From positions 4,526,001 through 4,590,000 of the forward strand of contig NZ_CP073346.1 in assembly GCF_024397895.1 (NCBI RefSeq): DNA of 64,000 bases, written 5' to 3'. The translations under genes were made by a program, and so were the position numbers. This DNA comes from Pseudomonas benzenivorans. Lineage in GTDB: Bacteria; Pseudomonadota; Gammaproteobacteria; Pseudomonadales; Pseudomonadaceae. The notes under the pieces were generated by a model. The model did no database searches. It saw only the letters and a program-made list of their open reading frames with translations, and was not told the DNA's origin. Positions 52,818-62,483 of this stretch are shown here, piece by piece; position 1 is the first letter of the stretch, and each line of letters opens with the position of its first letter.

Positions 52818-53396
52818 TCAACCGCCGAGCATGTCGTGCATGGCGATGATCTGCTCGGCGACCTGGATCAGCTTCTGCTGGCGACTCATGGCCTGGCGGC
52901 GCATGAGGGTGTAGGCCTCCTCCTCATTGCAGCTCTTCATCTTCATCAGCAGGCCCTTGGCCAGTTCGATGCGCTTGCGCTCGGCCAGCTGGGCGTCGCG
53001 CGCCTGCAATTGCGCGCGCAGGGCCTGATCGCTCTCGAAGCGGGCCATGGCCACGTCGAGAATCGGCTGCAGGCGCTCGGCCGCGATGCCTTCGACGATG
53101 TAGGCGCTGACCCCGGACTGGATGGCCTGGCGCATGACCTTGGGGTCGTGCTCGTCGGTGAACATGACGATGGGTCGAGGCTGGTCACGGCTGACCAGCA
53201 CCACCTGCTCCATGACGTCGCGGCCGGGCGATTCGCTGTCGATCAGGATGACGTCGGGACGGACCGCCTCGACCCGCTCGGGCAGGTCGATGGTCAGGCC
53301 GGACTCGTCGATCACCTCGAAGCCGGCTTCGATCAGGGCGGCCCTGAGTCGGCCAACCTTTTTCGGTGTGTCGTTGATCAGGAGAATGCGCAGCAT
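52818..53396 (-). CDS. nasT: Nitrate-responsive antiterminator NasT (ANTAR response regulator)
   Basis: 192 residues. A receiver-like N-terminal domain (LRILLINDTPKKVGRLRAAL, ILIDSESPGRD) leads into a coiled segment and a C-terminal ANTAR domain (ERKRIELAKGLLMKMKSCNE, EEAYTLMRRQAMSRQQKL). ANTAR domains bind paired hexaloop hairpins in leader RNA and prevent termination. Three such leaders are present in this window before nirB, the MFS transporter and nrtA. It is downstream of nasS by 21 bases; NasS is known in relatives to hold NasT inactive when nitrate is absent. Confidence 0.93.
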   Translation of the reverse strand: MLRILLINDTPKKVGRLRAALIEAGFEVIDESGLTIDLPERVEAVRPDVILIDSESPGRDVMEQVVLVSRDQPRPIVMFTDEHDPKVMRQAIQSGVSAYIVEGIAAERLQPILDVAMARFESDQALRAQLQARDAQLAERKRIELAKGLLMKMKSCNEEEAYTLMRRQAMSRQQKLIQVAEQIIAMHDMLGG

Positions 53397-53417
53397 GGTG
53401 GTGTCGGTTCCGCGGGG

Positions 53418-54635
53418 TCAGAGGGCTGAGGTCAGGCTGGCATCGGCCAGGGCGTGCAGGGCGAAGCTGCGGGCGTAGCCGGCGGGGTCGGAGCCATCCC
53501 AGACCTTGCCGTCGAGAAGCGTGGCGCTGCGCAGCGGCGACGCCGGCACGACGATGGCCAGCGCCGCGGCCGCCTCCTGATACAGCTTGAGCTGCTGGAC
53601 CTGGCGGGCCACCTCGAAGTAGTCCGGGTCCTCGCGCAGCAGGCCCCAGCGCCGGAACTGGGTCATGAACCAGAGGCCGTCGGACAGGTAGGGCATGTTC
53701 ACCTGGCCCCCGTCGAAGAAGCGCAGCCGATGGGCATCCAGCCAGGCATGGCCGTTGCCATCCTCGTACTGCCCGAGCAGGCGCGGCTGGATGGCGTTCA
53801 GCGGTGCGTCCAGGTATTCGCGAGCGCTGATCAGCTGTGCCGTGCTGCGCCTGTTGTCGTCGCTCTGGTCGATGAAGCGGCTGGCTTCCAGCACCGCCAT
53901 CACCAGGGCGCGGGCGGTGTTCGGGTAGGCGTCGACGAACGCCTGGGTGCAACCCAGGACCTTTTCCGGATGATCCGCCCAGATCGACTGGCTGGTGGCC
54001 AGGGTAAAGCCCTTTCTTTCGGCGATCGCCTGGGCGCCCCAGGGTTCGCCGGCGCAGAAGCCGTCGATGCGCCCGGCCCGCAGGTGGGCGACCATCTGCG
54101 ACGGGGGGACGACCAGGGTGCGCACATCCTCGAGGGGGTGAATGCCCTGGCTGGCCAGCCAGTAGTAGAGCCACAGGGCATGGGTGCCGGTGGGGAAGGT
54201 CTGTGCCAGGGTGAGCTTTGCACCCTTTCCGTGCACCCGTGCGCGCAGCGCTTCAGGATGGGTCACCCCGGCCGCTTGCAGAGGCTGCGAGAGGTTGATG
54301 CTCTGGCCGTTCTGCGACAGCCCCATGAGCACCGCCATGTCCACCGGCGGCGTGCCGCCGATGCCCAGGTGCACGGCATAGAGCAGGCCGTAGAGGCCCT
54401 GGGCCGCGTGCAGCTCGCCGCTGAGCAGCTTGTCGCGCAGGGTTGCCCAGGAGGCCTGGCGTTGCAGGTTGAGGGTCAGGCCATAGGGCTGGGCGAAGCC
54501 CTGGGTGGCGGCAACGATCAGCGAGGCCGAGTCGGTGAGCGCCATGAAGCCGAGGTTCAGGGCGCTCTTTTCCGGGGCATCACTGCCATTGACCCAGGCC
54601 AGGGCGTCGTCACGGGGTACAGCGTGTTCGCTCAT
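53418..54635 (-). CDS. nasS: Nitrate sensor NasS
   Basis: This 405-residue protein is of the NrtA-like periplasmic-binding fold, but without a signal peptide, so it is cytoplasmic. Family blocks include LNLGFMALTDSASLIVAATQ, LQRQASWATLRDKLLSGELHA, and GFCAGEPWGAQAIAERKG, parallel to those in NrtA at 44.8-46.2 kb. NasS sequesters NasT and releases it on binding nitrate or nitrite. The start at 54635 has AAGGA at good spacing; the open frame up to 54800 is upstream sequence. Forms an operon with nasT. Confidence 0.92.
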   Translation of the reverse strand: MSEHAVPRDDALAWVNGSDAPEKSALNLGFMALTDSASLIVAATQGFAQPYGLTLNLQRQASWATLRDKLLSGELHAAQGLYGLLYAVHLGIGGTPPVDMAVLMGLSQNGQSINLSQPLQAAGVTHPEALRARVHGKGAKLTLAQTFPTGTHALWLYYWLASQGIHPLEDVRTLVVPPSQMVAHLRAGRIDGFCAGEPWGAQAIAERKGFTLATSQSIWADHPEKVLGCTQAFVDAYPNTARALVMAVLEASRFIDQSDDNRRSTAQLISAREYLDAPLNAIQPRLLGQYEDGNGHAWLDAHRLRFFDGGQVNMPYLSDGLWFMTQFRRWGLLREDPDYFEVARQVQQLKLYQEAAAALAIVVPASPLRSATLLDGKVWDGSDPAGYARSFALHALADASLTSAL

Positions 54636-54785
54636 CGCGCATTCCTTTCTCAACACCTCGGGTCGCCTGCGCTGCGCACAGCCAGCGGAACGACGCCCTT
54701 GCCATAAGGCCGACTGCCGCGTTGGCGCGGGCCTGTTTAGTGTGTTTAAGCAAGCGATATGCCACGGCCACGGAATGTCGCCCAT

Positions 54786-54815
54786 AAAAAAGCCCCGCAC
54801 GGGGCGGGGCTCTTT
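54786..54815 (-). terminator. Intrinsic terminator after acnB
   Basis: On the minus strand the hairpin GAGCCCCG-CCCCGTG-CGGGGCTT is followed by TTTTTAT, beginning about 17 bases after the acnB stop. Confidence 0.87.
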
Positions 54816-54830
54816 CGACGCGGGTAACGC

Positions 54831-57431
54831 TTAGGCTTGAACGACCGGGATCTGGGCGTTGGCAGCGGCTTCGCGGAACTCGGCGATCTGGTCGAAGCTC
54901 AGGTAGCGGTAGACGTCCGCCGCCATGCTGTCGATGTCCTTGGCGTAGACCATGTACTCCTCGACCGTCGGCAGCTTGCCGGTGATCGCGGCGACCGCTG
55001 CCAGTTCGGCAGAGGCCAGGTACACGTTGGCGCCATCGCCCAGACGGTTGGGGAAGTTGCGGGTCGAGGTCGAGACCACGGTGGAGTTGGCGGCGACCCG
55101 TGCCTGGTTACCCATGCACAGCGAGCAGCCCGGCATTTCCATGCGTGCACCGGCCTTGCCGTAGATGCCGTAGTAGCCTTCCTCGGTCAGCTGGTGGGCA
55201 TCCATCTTGGTCGGCGGCGACAGCCACAGACGGGTCGGAATGCCGCCCTTGACCTTGTCCAGCAGCTTGCCGGCGGCGCGGAAGTGACCGATGTTGGTCA
55301 TGCACGAACCGATGAACACCTCGTCGATCTTCTCGCCCTGAACGCTGGACAGCAGACGGGCGTCGTCCGGATCGTTCGGTGCGCAGAGCACCGGCTCCTT
55401 CAGCTCGCTCAGGTCGATCTCGATGACTTCGGCGTACTCGGCGTCGGCATCGGCGCTCATCAGCTCCGGGTTGGCCAGCCAGGCTTCCATGGCCTGGGCG
55501 CGGCGTTCCATGGTGCGGGCATCGCCGTAGCCTTCGCTGATCATCCAGCGCAGCAGGGTGATGTTCGACTTCAGGTACTCGGCGATGGCCTTTTCCGGCA
55601 GCTTGATGGTGCAACCGGCGGCCGAACGCTCGGCGGAGGCGTCGGACAGTTCGAACGCCTGCTCGACGGTCAGTTCGTCGAGACCTTCGATCTCCAGGAT
55701 GCGGCCGGAAAAGGCGTTCTTCTTGCCCTTCTTCTCGACGGTCAGCAGGCCCTTCTGGATGGCGTAGTAGGGGATGGCATGGACCAGGTCACGCAGGGTG
55801 ATCCCGGGCTGCATCTTGCCCTTGAAACGCACCAGGATGGATTCCGGCATGTCCAGCGGCATGACGCCGGTGGCGGCGGCGAAGGCCACCAGGCCGGAAC
55901 CGGCCGGGAAGCTGATGCCCATCGGGAAGCGGGTGTGCGAGTCGCCGCCGGTGCCGACGGTGTCCGGCAGCAGCATGCGGTTCAGCCAGCTGTGGATGAT
56001 GCCGTCGCCCGGACGCAGGGACACGCCGCCGCGGGTGCGGATGAAGTCCGGCAGGGTGTGGTGGGTGGTGACGTCGATCGGCTTCGGATAGGCCGCGGTG
56101 TGGCAGAAGGACTGCATCACCAGGTCGGCGGAGAAGCCCAGGCAAGCCAGGTCCTTCAGCTCGTCGCGGGTCATGGGACCTGTGGTGTCCTGGGAGCCGA
56201 CGGTGGTCATCTTCGGCTCGCAGTAGGTGCCCGGACGCACGCCGGTCACGCCGCAGGCCTTGCCGACCATCTTCTGCGCCAGGGTGAAACCCTTGCCGCT
56301 GTCAACCGGCTGCTCCGGCTTCTTGAACAGGTCGGAAGAACCCAGACCCAGTTCGGCGCGGGCCTTCTCGGTCAGGCCGCGGCCGACGATCAGCGGGATA
56401 CGGCCGCCAGCGCGGACTTCGTCGAGCAGCACCGGGGTCTTCAGTTCGAAGGTGGTGATGACCTCTTCGCTGCCGTGCTTGCAGACCTTGCCGGCATAGG
56501 GGTAGACGTCGATCACGTCGCCCATGTTGAGGTTCGACACGTCGAACTCGATCGGCAGGGCGCCGGCGTCTTCCATGGTGTTGTAGAAGATCGGGGCGAT
56601 CTTGGAGCCGAAGCAGAAGCCACCGGCGCGCTTGTTCGGAACAAAGGGGATGTCGTCGCCGAAGAACCACAGCACCGAGTTGGTGGCGGACTTGCGCGAG
56701 GAACCGGTGCCGACCACGTCGCCGACGTAGGCGACCGGGAAGCCCTTGGCCTTGACCGCTTCGATCTGCTTGAGCGGACCGATGGCGCCTTGCTGCTCGG
56801 GCTCGATGCCGTCGCGGGCCATCTTCAGCATGGCCAGGGCGTGCAGCGGGATGTCCGGACGCGACCAGGCGTCGGGCGCCGGGGACAGGTCATCGGTGTT
56901 GGTTTCGCCGGGGACCTTGAACACGGTCAGGCTGTATTTCTCGGCGATCGCCGGGCGCTTGGTGAACCACTCGCCATCGGCCCAGGACTGCAGCACGGCC
57001 TTGGCGTGGGCGTTGCCGGCCTTGGCTTGTTCGGCGACGTCGTGGAAGGCGTCGAACATCAGCAGGGTGTGCTTCAGTTGCTCGGCGGCGACGCTGGCCA
57101 ACTCGGCGTCATCCAGCAACTCGACCAGGGTGGCGATGTTGTAGCCGCCCTGCATGGTGCCGAGCAGTTCGACGGCGCGCTGCTTGTTGATCAGCGGGGA
57201 GGTGGCTTCGCCCTTGGCCACGGCAGAGAGGAACCCGGCCTTGACGTAGGCGGCTTCGTCGACGCCTGGCGGCACGCGGTTGGTGATCAGGTCAACGAGG
57301 AATTCTTCTTCGCCAGCCGGCGGGTTTTTCAGCAGCTCGACCAGGCCTGCGGTTTGTTCGGCGTTCAGCGGCTGGGGCACGATACCCTGAGCGGCACGCT
57401 CTGCTACGTGGTTGCGATAGGCTTCAAGCAC
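54831..57431 (-). CDS. acnB: Bifunctional aconitate hydratase 2/2-methylisocitrate dehydratase AcnB
   Basis: 866 residues. The main TCA-cycle aconitase, with an N-terminal HEAT-like domain ([20 protein letters not shown]), a swivel domain ([20 protein letters not shown]), and cluster cysteines in [18 protein letters not shown] and [13 protein letters not shown]. AcnB also hydrates 2-methyl-cis-aconitate, so it can complete the methylcitrate cycle whose other genes lie at 14-22 kb. The start is a GTG at 57431 ([13 protein letters not shown]) with GAGG nine bases upstream; ATG 57446 and 57458 are in frame but give a non-family N-terminus. Confidence 0.95.
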   Translation of the reverse strand: MLEAYRNHVAERAAQGIVPQPLNAEQTAGLVELLKNPPAGEEEFLVDLITNRVPPGVDEAAYVKAGFLSAVAKGEATSPLINKQRAVELLGTMQGGYNIATLVELLDDAELASVAAEQLKHTLLMFDAFHDVAEQAKAGNAHAKAVLQSWADGEWFTKRPAIAEKYSLTVFKVPGETNTDDLSPAPDAWSRPDIPLHALAMLKMARDGIEPEQQGAIGPLKQIEAVKAKGFPVAYVGDVVGTGSSRKSATNSVLWFFGDDIPFVPNKRAGGFCFGSKIAPIFYNTMEDAGALPIEFDVSNLNMGDVIDVYPYAGKVCKHGSEEVITTFELKTPVLLDEVRAGGRIPLIVGRGLTEKARAELGLGSSDLFKKPEQPVDSGKGFTLAQKMVGKACGVTGVRPGTYCEPKMTTVGSQDTTGPMTRDELKDLACLGFSADLVMQSFCHTAAYPKPIDVTTHHTLPDFIRTRGGVSLRPGDGIIHSWLNRMLLPDTVGTGGDSHTRFPMGISFPAGSGLVAFAAATGVMPLDMPESILVRFKGKMQPGITLRDLVHAIPYYAIQKGLLTVEKKGKKNAFSGRILEIEGLDELTVEQAFELSDASAERSAAGCTIKLPEKAIAEYLKSNITLLRWMISEGYGDARTMERRAQAMEAWLANPELMSADADAEYAEVIEIDLSELKEPVLCAPNDPDDARLLSSVQGEKIDEVFIGSCMTNIGHFRAAGKLLDKVKGGIPTRLWLSPPTKMDAHQLTEEGYYGIYGKAGARMEMPGCSLCMGNQARVAANSTVVSTSTRNFPNRLGDGANVYLASAELAAVAAITGKLPTVEEYMVYAKDIDSMAADVYRYLSFDQIAEFREAAANAQIPVVQA

Positions 57432-57838
57432 AGTTATTACCCTCATCAGTGGTCCCAAAGGGTTGTCCGGGACGCGTATCCAGAAAACACCGAATCAAGC
57501 GCTTCGTGGCTTTTTGAGCCGCTCGGCCGAGATTTCAGGGATTCCTTCCAGAAGCTGCTTTCAAAGTTTTACGCCGGCAGGACGGGGTAGATGAGGGCTG
57601 GCGCAGACGCTTGAAGGGGGGTTCAAGAGCCGGCGCCAACATCGTACCTGCAGGATCGACTGTGCTCGTGACGCTTTGAAAACAGCTTCCAACGGACATT
57701 GGCGCCTATAAAAGGCGCGCCGATACTACTGCAAAGCGCGGGCAAAGTTAAGCGATTGCCGTCGGCCGGATGGGGATGATCTGGCTTGGACAAAGGGCTA
57801 AGATGCCAGGCCGTTTCGCCTTCGACGCCGTTCTCGCC
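57432..57838. other. Divergent intergenic region acnB / DUF1289 gene
   Basis: This 407-base gap holds the leaders and presumably the promoters of acnB and of the opposite DUF1289 gene. One short inverted motif, GGCGCC-TATAAAA-GGCGC near 57704, is visible. I see no gene or RNA structure with a terminator in it. Confidence 0.5.
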
Positions 57839-58303
57839 ATGTCCAATCACCGCATCAAGACCCCCTGTGTAGGCCTGTGTTCGACCGTCTACGGTGACCT
57901 GGTGTGCCGCGGGTGCAAGCGCTTCCACCACGAGGTGATCCAGTGGAATGGCTACAGCGAGGAGGAAAAGCAGGCGGTCTGGCGGCGCCTGGAGCTGCTG
58001 CTGGAGCAGGTGATGGTGGCCAAGCTGGAAGTCTTCGATGAAGATCGCCTGCGTACGCAGCTGGAGCAGCGCCAGGTCCGCTTCGTGGCGCAGCAGTCGC
58101 CCTACTGCTGGGCGTACCAGTTGATTGCCCGTGGCGCACGGGTGATCAACCAGCTCGAGGCCTACGGCATCGTGCTGCTGCCGGAATTCCGCGACTGGGC
58201 CCTGCCCGAGCTGCGTGATGCCATCGACCGCGAGTTCTTCCTGTTGTCCGAAGCACACTACGGCCGCTATATCGCGCCCAGGTTTCTCCACGACACCAGA
58301 TAG
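57839..58303 (+). CDS. DUF1289-containing protein
   Basis: 154 residues. The N-terminal DUF1289 motif carries four cysteines: TPCVGLC-STVYGDLVCRGC-KRF near residues 8-27, a likely metal or Fe-S site. The long C-terminal part is helical and not recognised. The start at 57839 (MSNHRIKTPC) places the motif at the N-terminus as in relatives. An ATG at 57803 is an alternative with GGGCTAAG ahead. The last 37 bases overlap the 3' end of the convergent UspE-like gene. Function unknown. Confidence 0.8.
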   Translation: MSNHRIKTPCVGLCSTVYGDLVCRGCKRFHHEVIQWNGYSEEEKQAVWRRLELLLEQVMVAKLEVFDEDRLRTQLEQRQVRFVAQQSPYCWAYQLIARGARVINQLEAYGIVLLPEFRDWALPELRDAIDREFFLLSEAHYGRYIAPRFLHDTR

Positions 58304-59241
58304 TCGTCGGCAATTCTCTGCAGGCGCTCGGCGTCGCCGGTTTGCCTGGGGCTGGCCTGCCGTTCCTGGTCCTGCCGACCCTCCAGGGGTTCGAGCAGGT
58401 GCACCGCCGGGTCGTGAGGCTTGAGCACCAGCACGTCGCTGTCGACCCGGTCGAGCACGGCCTCGGCCGTGTTGCCGATCAGCGCGCCCGACAGGCCCGT
58501 GCGGGCCACCGTACCGATGACCGTGATGGCCGCCTCCAGCTCGTGGGCATACTGCGGGATCACCGACCTGGCCGGGCCTTCGGCCAGGTGCAGTTGATGG
58601 TCGCGCAGGCCGTACTCGTCCTGAAACCAGCGGCTGGCCTCCCAGCACTGCGCGGCCTTGCCGTCGAGTTTGGGGGCGCAAGGGTCGGCGGCCAGGGCAA
58701 AGCCGCCGGAATAGGCGGTGACCGCGTGCAGCGTGCCATGGATCAGGCTGGCCAGGTCAGCGGCATGGCCGATGATGCTGCCCTGCAGGTCCAGGTGTTC
58801 GCCCTCGTGGTTATCGACGTCCATGGCCGCCAGCACCAGGCCGCCGTCCCAGGCGCGCTCGGTCTTGGTCATCAGCACGGGCACCGGACAGTCGCGCAAT
58901 AGTCGCCAGTCTTGCGGCGGGATCAGCGTCTTGGTCAGCGGGTTGTCCGGGTAGTGCTGCTTGATCACCAGGTCGCAGCCCTGGCTCTTCTGTGTCGCGA
59001 GGATGGCGCCGGTCGGGTGCAGGTGGTCACAGTTTTCCTGTTGCGTGGTTACGCTGAAGCCCTCGCCGCTCAACTGTGTTTCGAGCTGCTTGAGGAGCGC
59101 GCTGTAGTGCTGCCTTTGGTCGCAGAGCAGCAGATGCAGATGGGCGTTGATGGCGGTGGCGATCTGTTTGGCTCGCCTCAGGGCGAGGCTGTCGGTGTGC
59201 ACCGGATTAAGCACGACCAGAATTCGGCGAATGCGTTGCAT
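58267..59241 (-). CDS. Tandem universal stress protein, UspE-like (first copy)
   Basis: 324 residues with two Usp domains in tandem. It begins MQRIRRILVVLNPVHTDSLALRRA. The second domain carries the nucleotide-binding pattern GTVARTGLSGALIGNTAEAV near residue 245, close to that of E. coli UspE. A C-terminal tail of about 45 residues (EPLEGRQDQERQASPRQTGD) is polar and is lacking in the neighbouring paralogue. The 3' end overlaps the convergent DUF1289 gene. Likely a cytoplasmic stress protein; specific role unknown. Confidence 0.88.
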   Translation of the reverse strand: MQRIRRILVVLNPVHTDSLALRRAKQIATAINAHLHLLLCDQRQHYSALLKQLETQLSGEGFSVTTQQENCDHLHPTGAILATQKSQGCDLVIKQHYPDNPLTKTLIPPQDWRLLRDCPVPVLMTKTERAWDGGLVLAAMDVDNHEGEHLDLQGSIIGHAADLASLIHGTLHAVTAYSGGFALAADPCAPKLDGKAAQCWEASRWFQDEYGLRDHQLHLAEGPARSVIPQYAHELEAAITVIGTVARTGLSGALIGNTAEAVLDRVDSDVLVLKPHDPAVHLLEPLEGRQDQERQASPRQTGDAERLQRIADDYLVSWRNLGAI

Positions 59242-59450
59242 GGCTATTTCCCTCGACGTTGATCCGTGAGGTCGCGCAGCCGCGATCGGAGCCTGCCTGG
59301 GGTTGCCTCGGTGTTACCGGGGGGCGCTGATCGGGTGCGCAGCCGTATCAGCATGGCCGCTAAATTCACCTCCTGCCATGGCCGTATGTCAGCTGCGCTC
59401 AGGCCTGCACCGCAGGGCGGCACAGGCCGAATTCAGGCGTGCAGGGTTGC

Positions 59451-60314
59451 TCAGCGCTGCGCGACCAGTTCCTCCAGGTGGGCGATGATGTCCGCCGGCT
59501 TGAGCACCAGGATGTCGCTCTCCAGCGAGTCCAGCACCACCTCGGCGGTATTGCCGATCAGCGCGCCGGACAGGCCGGTGCGAGCCACCGTGCCGATCAC
59601 CGTGACCACGGCGGCGAGTTTGCGGGCCATCTGCGGGATCAGGGCGTCGGCCGGCCCTTCGGCGATGTGCAGGCAGTCGTCGGCGATCTCGTATTCGGCC
59701 TGGAACGCCTTGCACTCTTCGCGGTAGCGCGCCTCGATGGTTTCCTTGAGCTGGAAGGTCGGGTCGGCGGCGGACAGCATCGGCGCCGGGTGGGCGCTGA
59801 TCACATGCAGCTTGGCCTTGGCCAGCGCGGCGATGTCATGGCCATGGCCGATGATGCTGGCGTGCAGGGTACGGTGCTCGACATCGGCATTGCCGACATC
59901 CACGGCCGCCAGGACGATGCCGCCGGCCCAGGGCTTGTCGCTTTTCACCATCAGCACCGGGGAAGGGCAGTAGCGCAGCAGCTTCCAGTCGTCCGGGGTA
60001 AGCAGGGCCTTCTTCAGCGGGTTGTCGGGAAAGTGCTGCTTGATCACCAGTCCACAGTCTTCGGCCTGCTGGACGGTGATCACGGTCTGGTGCAGGTTTT
60101 CATGCCAGGCCTGCTGGCAGGATGCGTTGTAGCCCTCCTGCTCAAGGGTGTTGCTCAGGTCGTGCAGATAGGCCGAGTGATCATGCTTCTTGTCGCAGAC
60201 CAGCAGGTGCAGCTGAGACTGCGTCACCCCGGCGATCAACTTGGCCCGCTTCAGGGCCAGGCCTTCTGGCTGCTCCGGCTCCATCACCACCAGAATGCTG
60301 CGAATAGCTTGCAT
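59451..60314 (-). CDS. Tandem universal stress protein, UspE-like (second copy)
   Basis: 287 residues, paralogous to the gene just downstream. The N-terminal domain reads MQAIRSILVVMEPEQPEGLALKRA. The second domain has the same motif GTVARTGLSGALIGNTAEVV and ends with VLKPADIIAHLEELVAQR. In the first domain VIKQHFPDNPLKKALLTPDDWKLLRYCPSPVLMV matches the neighbour (VIKQHYPDNPL). A 209-base gap between the two genes holds no ORF of note, so they may be separately transcribed. GGGAGACG lies upstream of the start. Confidence 0.88.
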   Translation of the reverse strand: MQAIRSILVVMEPEQPEGLALKRAKLIAGVTQSQLHLLVCDKKHDHSAYLHDLSNTLEQEGYNASCQQAWHENLHQTVITVQQAEDCGLVIKQHFPDNPLKKALLTPDDWKLLRYCPSPVLMVKSDKPWAGGIVLAAVDVGNADVEHRTLHASIIGHGHDIAALAKAKLHVISAHPAPMLSAADPTFQLKETIEARYREECKAFQAEYEIADDCLHIAEGPADALIPQMARKLAAVVTVIGTVARTGLSGALIGNTAEVVLDSLESDILVLKPADIIAHLEELVAQR

Positions 60315-60477
60315 GAACGTCTCCCTGTGAAATGGCTGCTTCTCCAGACAACTATAGATGGTGCAGGTCAGGGCGTGTCTTGACCCGTATCAACGGCCCG
60401 GCTGGCTGTTCCCCGCGCCATTCGTATAATGGCCGGCCTTGCCCGCCAGCCGGCGCCGCCAACCCTATCGTGAGCCT

Positions 60478-61080
60478 ATGCACCTGCTACCCGAGATCGA
60501 AGCCTTCCTGCTCTGTCCCACGCCTGACGCCTGGATCGCCCAGGCCCTGCAGCATCAGGACATCCTGCTGATCGACCACGCCAACTGCGAGAAGAAGGCG
60601 GCGTCCACAGCCATGACCCTGCTGTTCCGTTATATAGAGAAGGCCGATCTGCAGTACAACCTGTCGCGCCTGGCCCGCGAGGAACTGCGCCACTTCGAGC
60701 AGGTCGCCGCCCTGATGGCCAAGCGTGGTATCGTCTATCGCCCGGTCAGCGCCGCCCTGTATGCCCAGCGCCTGCACAAGCACATGCGCACCTCGGAGCC
60801 GCACAAGCTGGTGGATACCCTGATCGTCGGCGCCTTTATCGAGGCCCGCTCCTGCGAGCGCTTCTTCCGCCTGGCGCCGCACCTGGACGAGGAACTGGGG
60901 CAGTTCTACCGCTCATTGCTCAAGTCCGAGGCGCGGCATTACCAAGGCTATCTGAAGATGGCCCGGGACTACGCCAGCGAGCCGATCGATGAGCGGGTGG
61001 CGTACTTCGCCGAGGTGGAGCGCGAGGCGATCCTCACGCCGGACAAGGAGTTCCGCTTCCACAGCGGCGCCGCCGCCTGA
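60478..61080 (+). CDS. miaE: tRNA-(ms2io6A)-hydroxylase MiaE
   Basis: 200 residues. A diiron ferritin-like hydroxylase that adds a hydroxyl to the isopentenyl group of ms2i6A37 in tRNA. Metal ligands are seen in pattern: LIDHANCEKKAAST (Glu), LAREELRHFEQV (E-x2-H), GAFIEARSCERF (Glu), and LKSEARHYQGYL (E-x2-H). The start at 60478 (MHLLPEIEAFLLCPTP) fits the family. The open frame to 60439 is upstream sequence. Confidence 0.94.
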   Translation: MHLLPEIEAFLLCPTPDAWIAQALQHQDILLIDHANCEKKAASTAMTLLFRYIEKADLQYNLSRLAREELRHFEQVAALMAKRGIVYRPVSAALYAQRLHKHMRTSEPHKLVDTLIVGAFIEARSCERFFRLAPHLDEELGQFYRSLLKSEARHYQGYLKMARDYASEPIDERVAYFAEVEREAILTPDKEFRFHSGAAA

Positions 61081-61094
61081 GGGGGCGAAGCGGA

Positions 61095-61119
61095 CCGCCG
61101 CCAGTCGGGCTGGCGGCGG
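61095..61119. terminator. GC-rich hairpin between miaE and the MFS gene, possible terminator
   Basis: Ten-base perfect arms CCGCCGCCAG/CTGGCGGCGG around TCGGG lie 14 bases after the miaE stop. There is no T-run, so it may act only with Rho or as an mRNA 3' stabiliser for the convergent genes. Confidence 0.45.
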
Positions 61120-61136
61120 CGGTCGTCGTGCTGCTA

Positions 61137-62351
61137 TCAGAAGGCGCCAGCAGTTGGCGGGATGATCGGCAGCACCTTGCGGTTGCCGCGCAGGATGACG
61201 ATGGCCAGGACCACCAGCAGCAGGGAGGCGGCGGTCAGCACGAAGAACACGTCATGCAGCGAGCCGGTCGTCTCGCGAATATAGCCCGCCAACAGGTTGC
61301 CCAGGGTCCCGCCGAGGCCGAAGGTCACCATGCAGATGCCACTGATCTGCATGGTTGCGGTGGATGAGTAGTGCTGATTGACCCAGCCGGCGACGATGCC
61401 CCACATCGGAAAATACATCAGGCCGTAACCGAAGCCGGCGACCAGCGCGAATTTGCCCGGATCGAGGATGAATGCCAGCAGGCCCAGGGCGAAGCCACTG
61501 AAGATCACCATCAGCGCGGTGCCATGGCCCCTGCGGTCGGCCAGCTTGCCGGTGATGAAGCCGGCCACCATGCCCGTGCCCCCGACCGTCGCCCAGGTGT
61601 AGCCGCCCAGGGCCGCGGGCAGGCTCAGTTCATCCAGGTAGGTGTTGAGCCAGTAGGAAAAGGGCATGGTGGTGAAGCCCACCAGCAGGCAGATCAGGCA
61701 GGCGAACAGCGCGGTGCGCTCGCCGATGATGGTGGCGAACAGCTTGGAAGTCGGGATCGCGGCGTCGATCGGGCTGGGGCCGGCAGTCGGACTGGCGGGT
61801 GCGCTCTTGAGGTCGCGCAGCATGTGCCAGGTCAGGGCCACCACCAGCAGACCGAACAGCCCGGCGACCTGCCAGCTGGCCTGCCAGCCGAGCAGCGGCA
61901 CCACCACCAGGATCAGCAGGCCGTTGATGGCGTAGCCCCAGGCCGTGCCGCTGGACGCGCAGGACAGGTAGGTCGAGCGCGACTCGGCACGGGCACAGCG
62001 GCTGACGATCTCGACGATGCAACCCCAGCTGATCGCCGCACTGGCGGCCAGGCAGGTCAGGGTCAGGGTGATCAGCACGGGGTCGCGCAACTGCGCCATG
62101 ACGAACAGCAGGCTGCTGCTGGTGATGCCGGTCAGCAGGGCCAGGCGGCCGGTGCCGAGGCGGTGGCCGACCAGCCCGAGCAGCATGGCGCCGCCCAGGT
62201 AGGCCAGCTGGGTCAGGGCGCCGATGGTCGCCAGCTGCCAGGCGCTGATGTCGATGGACTCGCGCATGAACGGCATCAGGGCGGCAAACAGGAACATGCC
62301 AAAGCCGTGGCTGACGATCTGGTTCATGCCGAAGGTAGTGGGCATCCGCAT
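61137..62351 (-). CDS. MFS transporter (YbfB-like or similar), substrate unknown
   Basis: 404 residues with about 12 hydrophobic segments (AWQLATIGALTQLAYLGGAMLLGLVG, GYAINGLLILVVVPLLGW, LFACLICLLVGFTTMPFSYWLN, FALVAGFGYGLMYFPMWGIVAGWV). The loop motif GKLADRRGHG between helices 8 and 9 resembles the MFS signature. It diverges from a LysR regulator across 132 bases, which suggests regulated transport of a small organic solute. Start could also be M9 (MNQIVSHGFG) at 62327. Confidence 0.82.
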   Translation of the reverse strand: MRMPTTFGMNQIVSHGFGMFLFAALMPFMRESIDISAWQLATIGALTQLAYLGGAMLLGLVGHRLGTGRLALLTGITSSSLLFVMAQLRDPVLITLTLTCLAASAAISWGCIVEIVSRCARAESRSTYLSCASSGTAWGYAINGLLILVVVPLLGWQASWQVAGLFGLLVVALTWHMLRDLKSAPASPTAGPSPIDAAIPTSKLFATIIGERTALFACLICLLVGFTTMPFSYWLNTYLDELSLPAALGGYTWATVGGTGMVAGFITGKLADRRGHGTALMVIFSGFALGLLAFILDPGKFALVAGFGYGLMYFPMWGIVAGWVNQHYSSTATMQISGICMVTFGLGGTLGNLLAGYIRETTGSLHDVFFVLTAASLLLVVLAIVILRGNRKVLPIIPPTAGAF

Positions 62352-62483
62352 TGATTCAGGCTCCGTGACAGCTCGCAGGGAATCGGCAGGGGGTGAGCTG
62401 GATGCCGGCTAAAATAGAGGCTTGCCAGGCTTCAGGAAAACGATAAATATTGATCACCACCTTCAATAAGGTTGAATTCTGTG

